Shown: piece by piece, positions 4,976-5,762 of the stretch | Layout of the letters: each line of letters begins with the position of its first letter | How positions within the stretch are numbered: position 1 is the first letter of the stretch | Assembly (NCBI GenBank): GCA_964632135.1 | Contig: CAZWEI010000061.1 | Coordinates: forward strand, 1-5,762 | From: JBFMAP01 sp964632135 | GTDB taxonomy: Archaea > Micrarchaeota > Micrarchaeia > Burarchaeales > JBFMAP01 | Direction: 5' to 3' | DNA length: 5,762 bases | The notes under the pieces: generated by a model | Seen by the model: the letters and a program-made list of their open reading frames with translations, nothing else | The model's database searches: none | Told to the model about the DNA's origin: nothing | Position numbers and translations under genes: made by a program

Positions 4976-5762
4976 ATGAATTTGCTGACAATAAGACAAC
5001 TGAACGCGAAGCAGATAAACGAGATAATGAAAATAGCAGAGGAGTTGAAAAATGGGAAGGAGATGCGTCGGCTCGAGAACAAGACGCTCGTGATGCTTTT
5101 TGAAAAGCCATCCACGAGAACGCGCGTCTCTTTCGAGGTCGCGATGACGCAGTTGGGAGGGCACGCGATATATCTGGATTTCGTGGGCAGCCAGATAAGC
5201 AGGGGCGAGACGTTCCACGATACCGCGCTCACGCTCTCGAGGTACGCGGATGTGATTATGGCGCGCCTTTACAAGCACACGGATATTGTGGAGATGGCGA
5301 AACATTCGCGCGCCCCAATAATAAACGGATTAACGGATTTGGAGCATCCCTGCCAGGCGCTCGGGGACATTCTCACAATTAAAGAAAATGGGAAATTGAA
5401 AAAGAGAGGAAAGTTCGCGTACGTGGGCGACTGCTCGAACAACATGGCGAACTCGCTGATGCTCGCCGCAGCAAAAGTTGGAATGGATGTCGCGTTGGTG
5501 GGGCCTGCGGGCTATCCTCCGAATAATGAGTATATGAGAGAGGCGAGGAAGGCGCGCGTGAAAGTGGAGTTTGTGAGTGATGTCGCGAAAGGAGTAAAGG
5601 GCGCGGACGTGATTTACACCGACGTGTGGACAAGTATGGGACAAGAAAACGAGACTGCAAAGCGAAAGGAAATCTTCAAGAAGTATCAAGTGAATCAGGA
5701 GTTGGTTGATCTAGCAAAGAAGAACTGCTTAGTGATGCACTGCCTTCCCGCGCATCGAGGTG
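4976..5762 (+). CDS. argF: Ornithine carbamoyltransferase, 3' end outside the window
   Basis: Partial: 262 codons from ATG 4976, open to the window edge; about 45-60 residues are missing at the C-terminus by comparison with the family. The cytosolic enzyme transfers the carbamoyl group from carbamoyl phosphate to ornithine, giving citrulline for arginine synthesis. The carbamoyl phosphate site is visible as FEKPSTRTR (42-50), Arg97 in MARLY, and HPCQ (124-127). The ornithine loop is DVWTSMG (216-222, with SMG at 220-222), and the catalytic HCLP is at 255-258. HCLP and SMG distinguish it from aspartate carbamoyltransferase, and there is no sign of putrescine-type specificity. A good Shine-Dalgarno site fixes the start. 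It follows carA closely, so the first-step ammonia donor and the consumer of carbamoyl phosphate are probably made together. Anabolic use is more likely than catabolic, given carA. Confidence 0.96.
   Translation, partial: MNLLTIRQLNAKQINEIMKIAEELKNGKEMRRLENKTLVMLFEKPSTRTRVSFEVAMTQLGGHAIYLDFVGSQISRGETFHDTALTLSRYADVIMARLYKHTDIVEMAKHSRAPIINGLTDLEHPCQALGDILTIKENGKLKKRGKFAYVGDCSNNMANSLMLAAAKVGMDVALVGPAGYPPNNEYMREARKARVKVEFVSDVAKGVKGADVIYTDVWTSMGQENETAKRKEIFKKYQVNQELVDLAKKNCLVMHCLPAHRG

Noticed and set aside
4783..5305. Long minus-strand open frames over the carA-argF junction
   Set aside because: They lie opposite clearly conserved carA and argF coding sequence and show no domain or start signal.

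Overview
The window looks archaeal. AT-rich TATA-like boxes sit about 25-30 bp before likely transcript starts, two genes appear to begin at or very near the predicted transcript start, argF has a GAGGTG Shine-Dalgarno site, and two exported proteins have the Cys-rich repeat and beta-helix/dockerin style of uncultivated archaea. A DPANN-type lineage is my guess from style only; no marker gene here settles it.

Layout: (1) 2-742, minus strand, a predicted lipoprotein with a Pro/Ala/Thr-rich tether and about five 25-residue repeats, each with a pair of cysteines. (2) 743-914, a divergent promoter region with one TATA-like box per side. (3) 915-2347, plus strand, a secreted right-handed beta-helix protein ending in a two-repeat type I dockerin-like module. 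The frame is broken by one missing base at about 2156/2157, so the gene reads only to 2183; the rest of the dockerin and a Pro-rich tail lie in another frame, to 2347. (4) 2362-2411, two back-to-back GC hairpins plus a T-run that runs straight into the next TATA box. (5) 2435-3783, a gene for three tandem receiver-like domains, split into two reading frames at a run of eight A's. Its domains have His where receivers have the phosphorylated Asp, and His/Asp-His where they have the acidic pair. (6) 3831-4928, carA. (7) 4976 to the end, the first 262 codons of argF, running off the window.

carA and argF form a likely operon: the small subunit of carbamoyl phosphate synthetase releases ammonia from glutamine, and ornithine carbamoyltransferase uses the carbamoyl phosphate to make citrulline for arginine. 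No carB is present. The two exported proteins are probably cell-surface factors. I see no sequence evidence that the pseudo-receiver gene works with its neighbours.

The most interesting object is the triple His-substituted pseudo-receiver protein, together with its break at a perfect A AAA AAA slip site. A single-base indel also breaks the neighbouring dockerin gene, so sequencing or assembly error must be excluded before either break is read as biology. No RNA genes, CRISPR arrays, insertion sequences or other mobile elements were seen.
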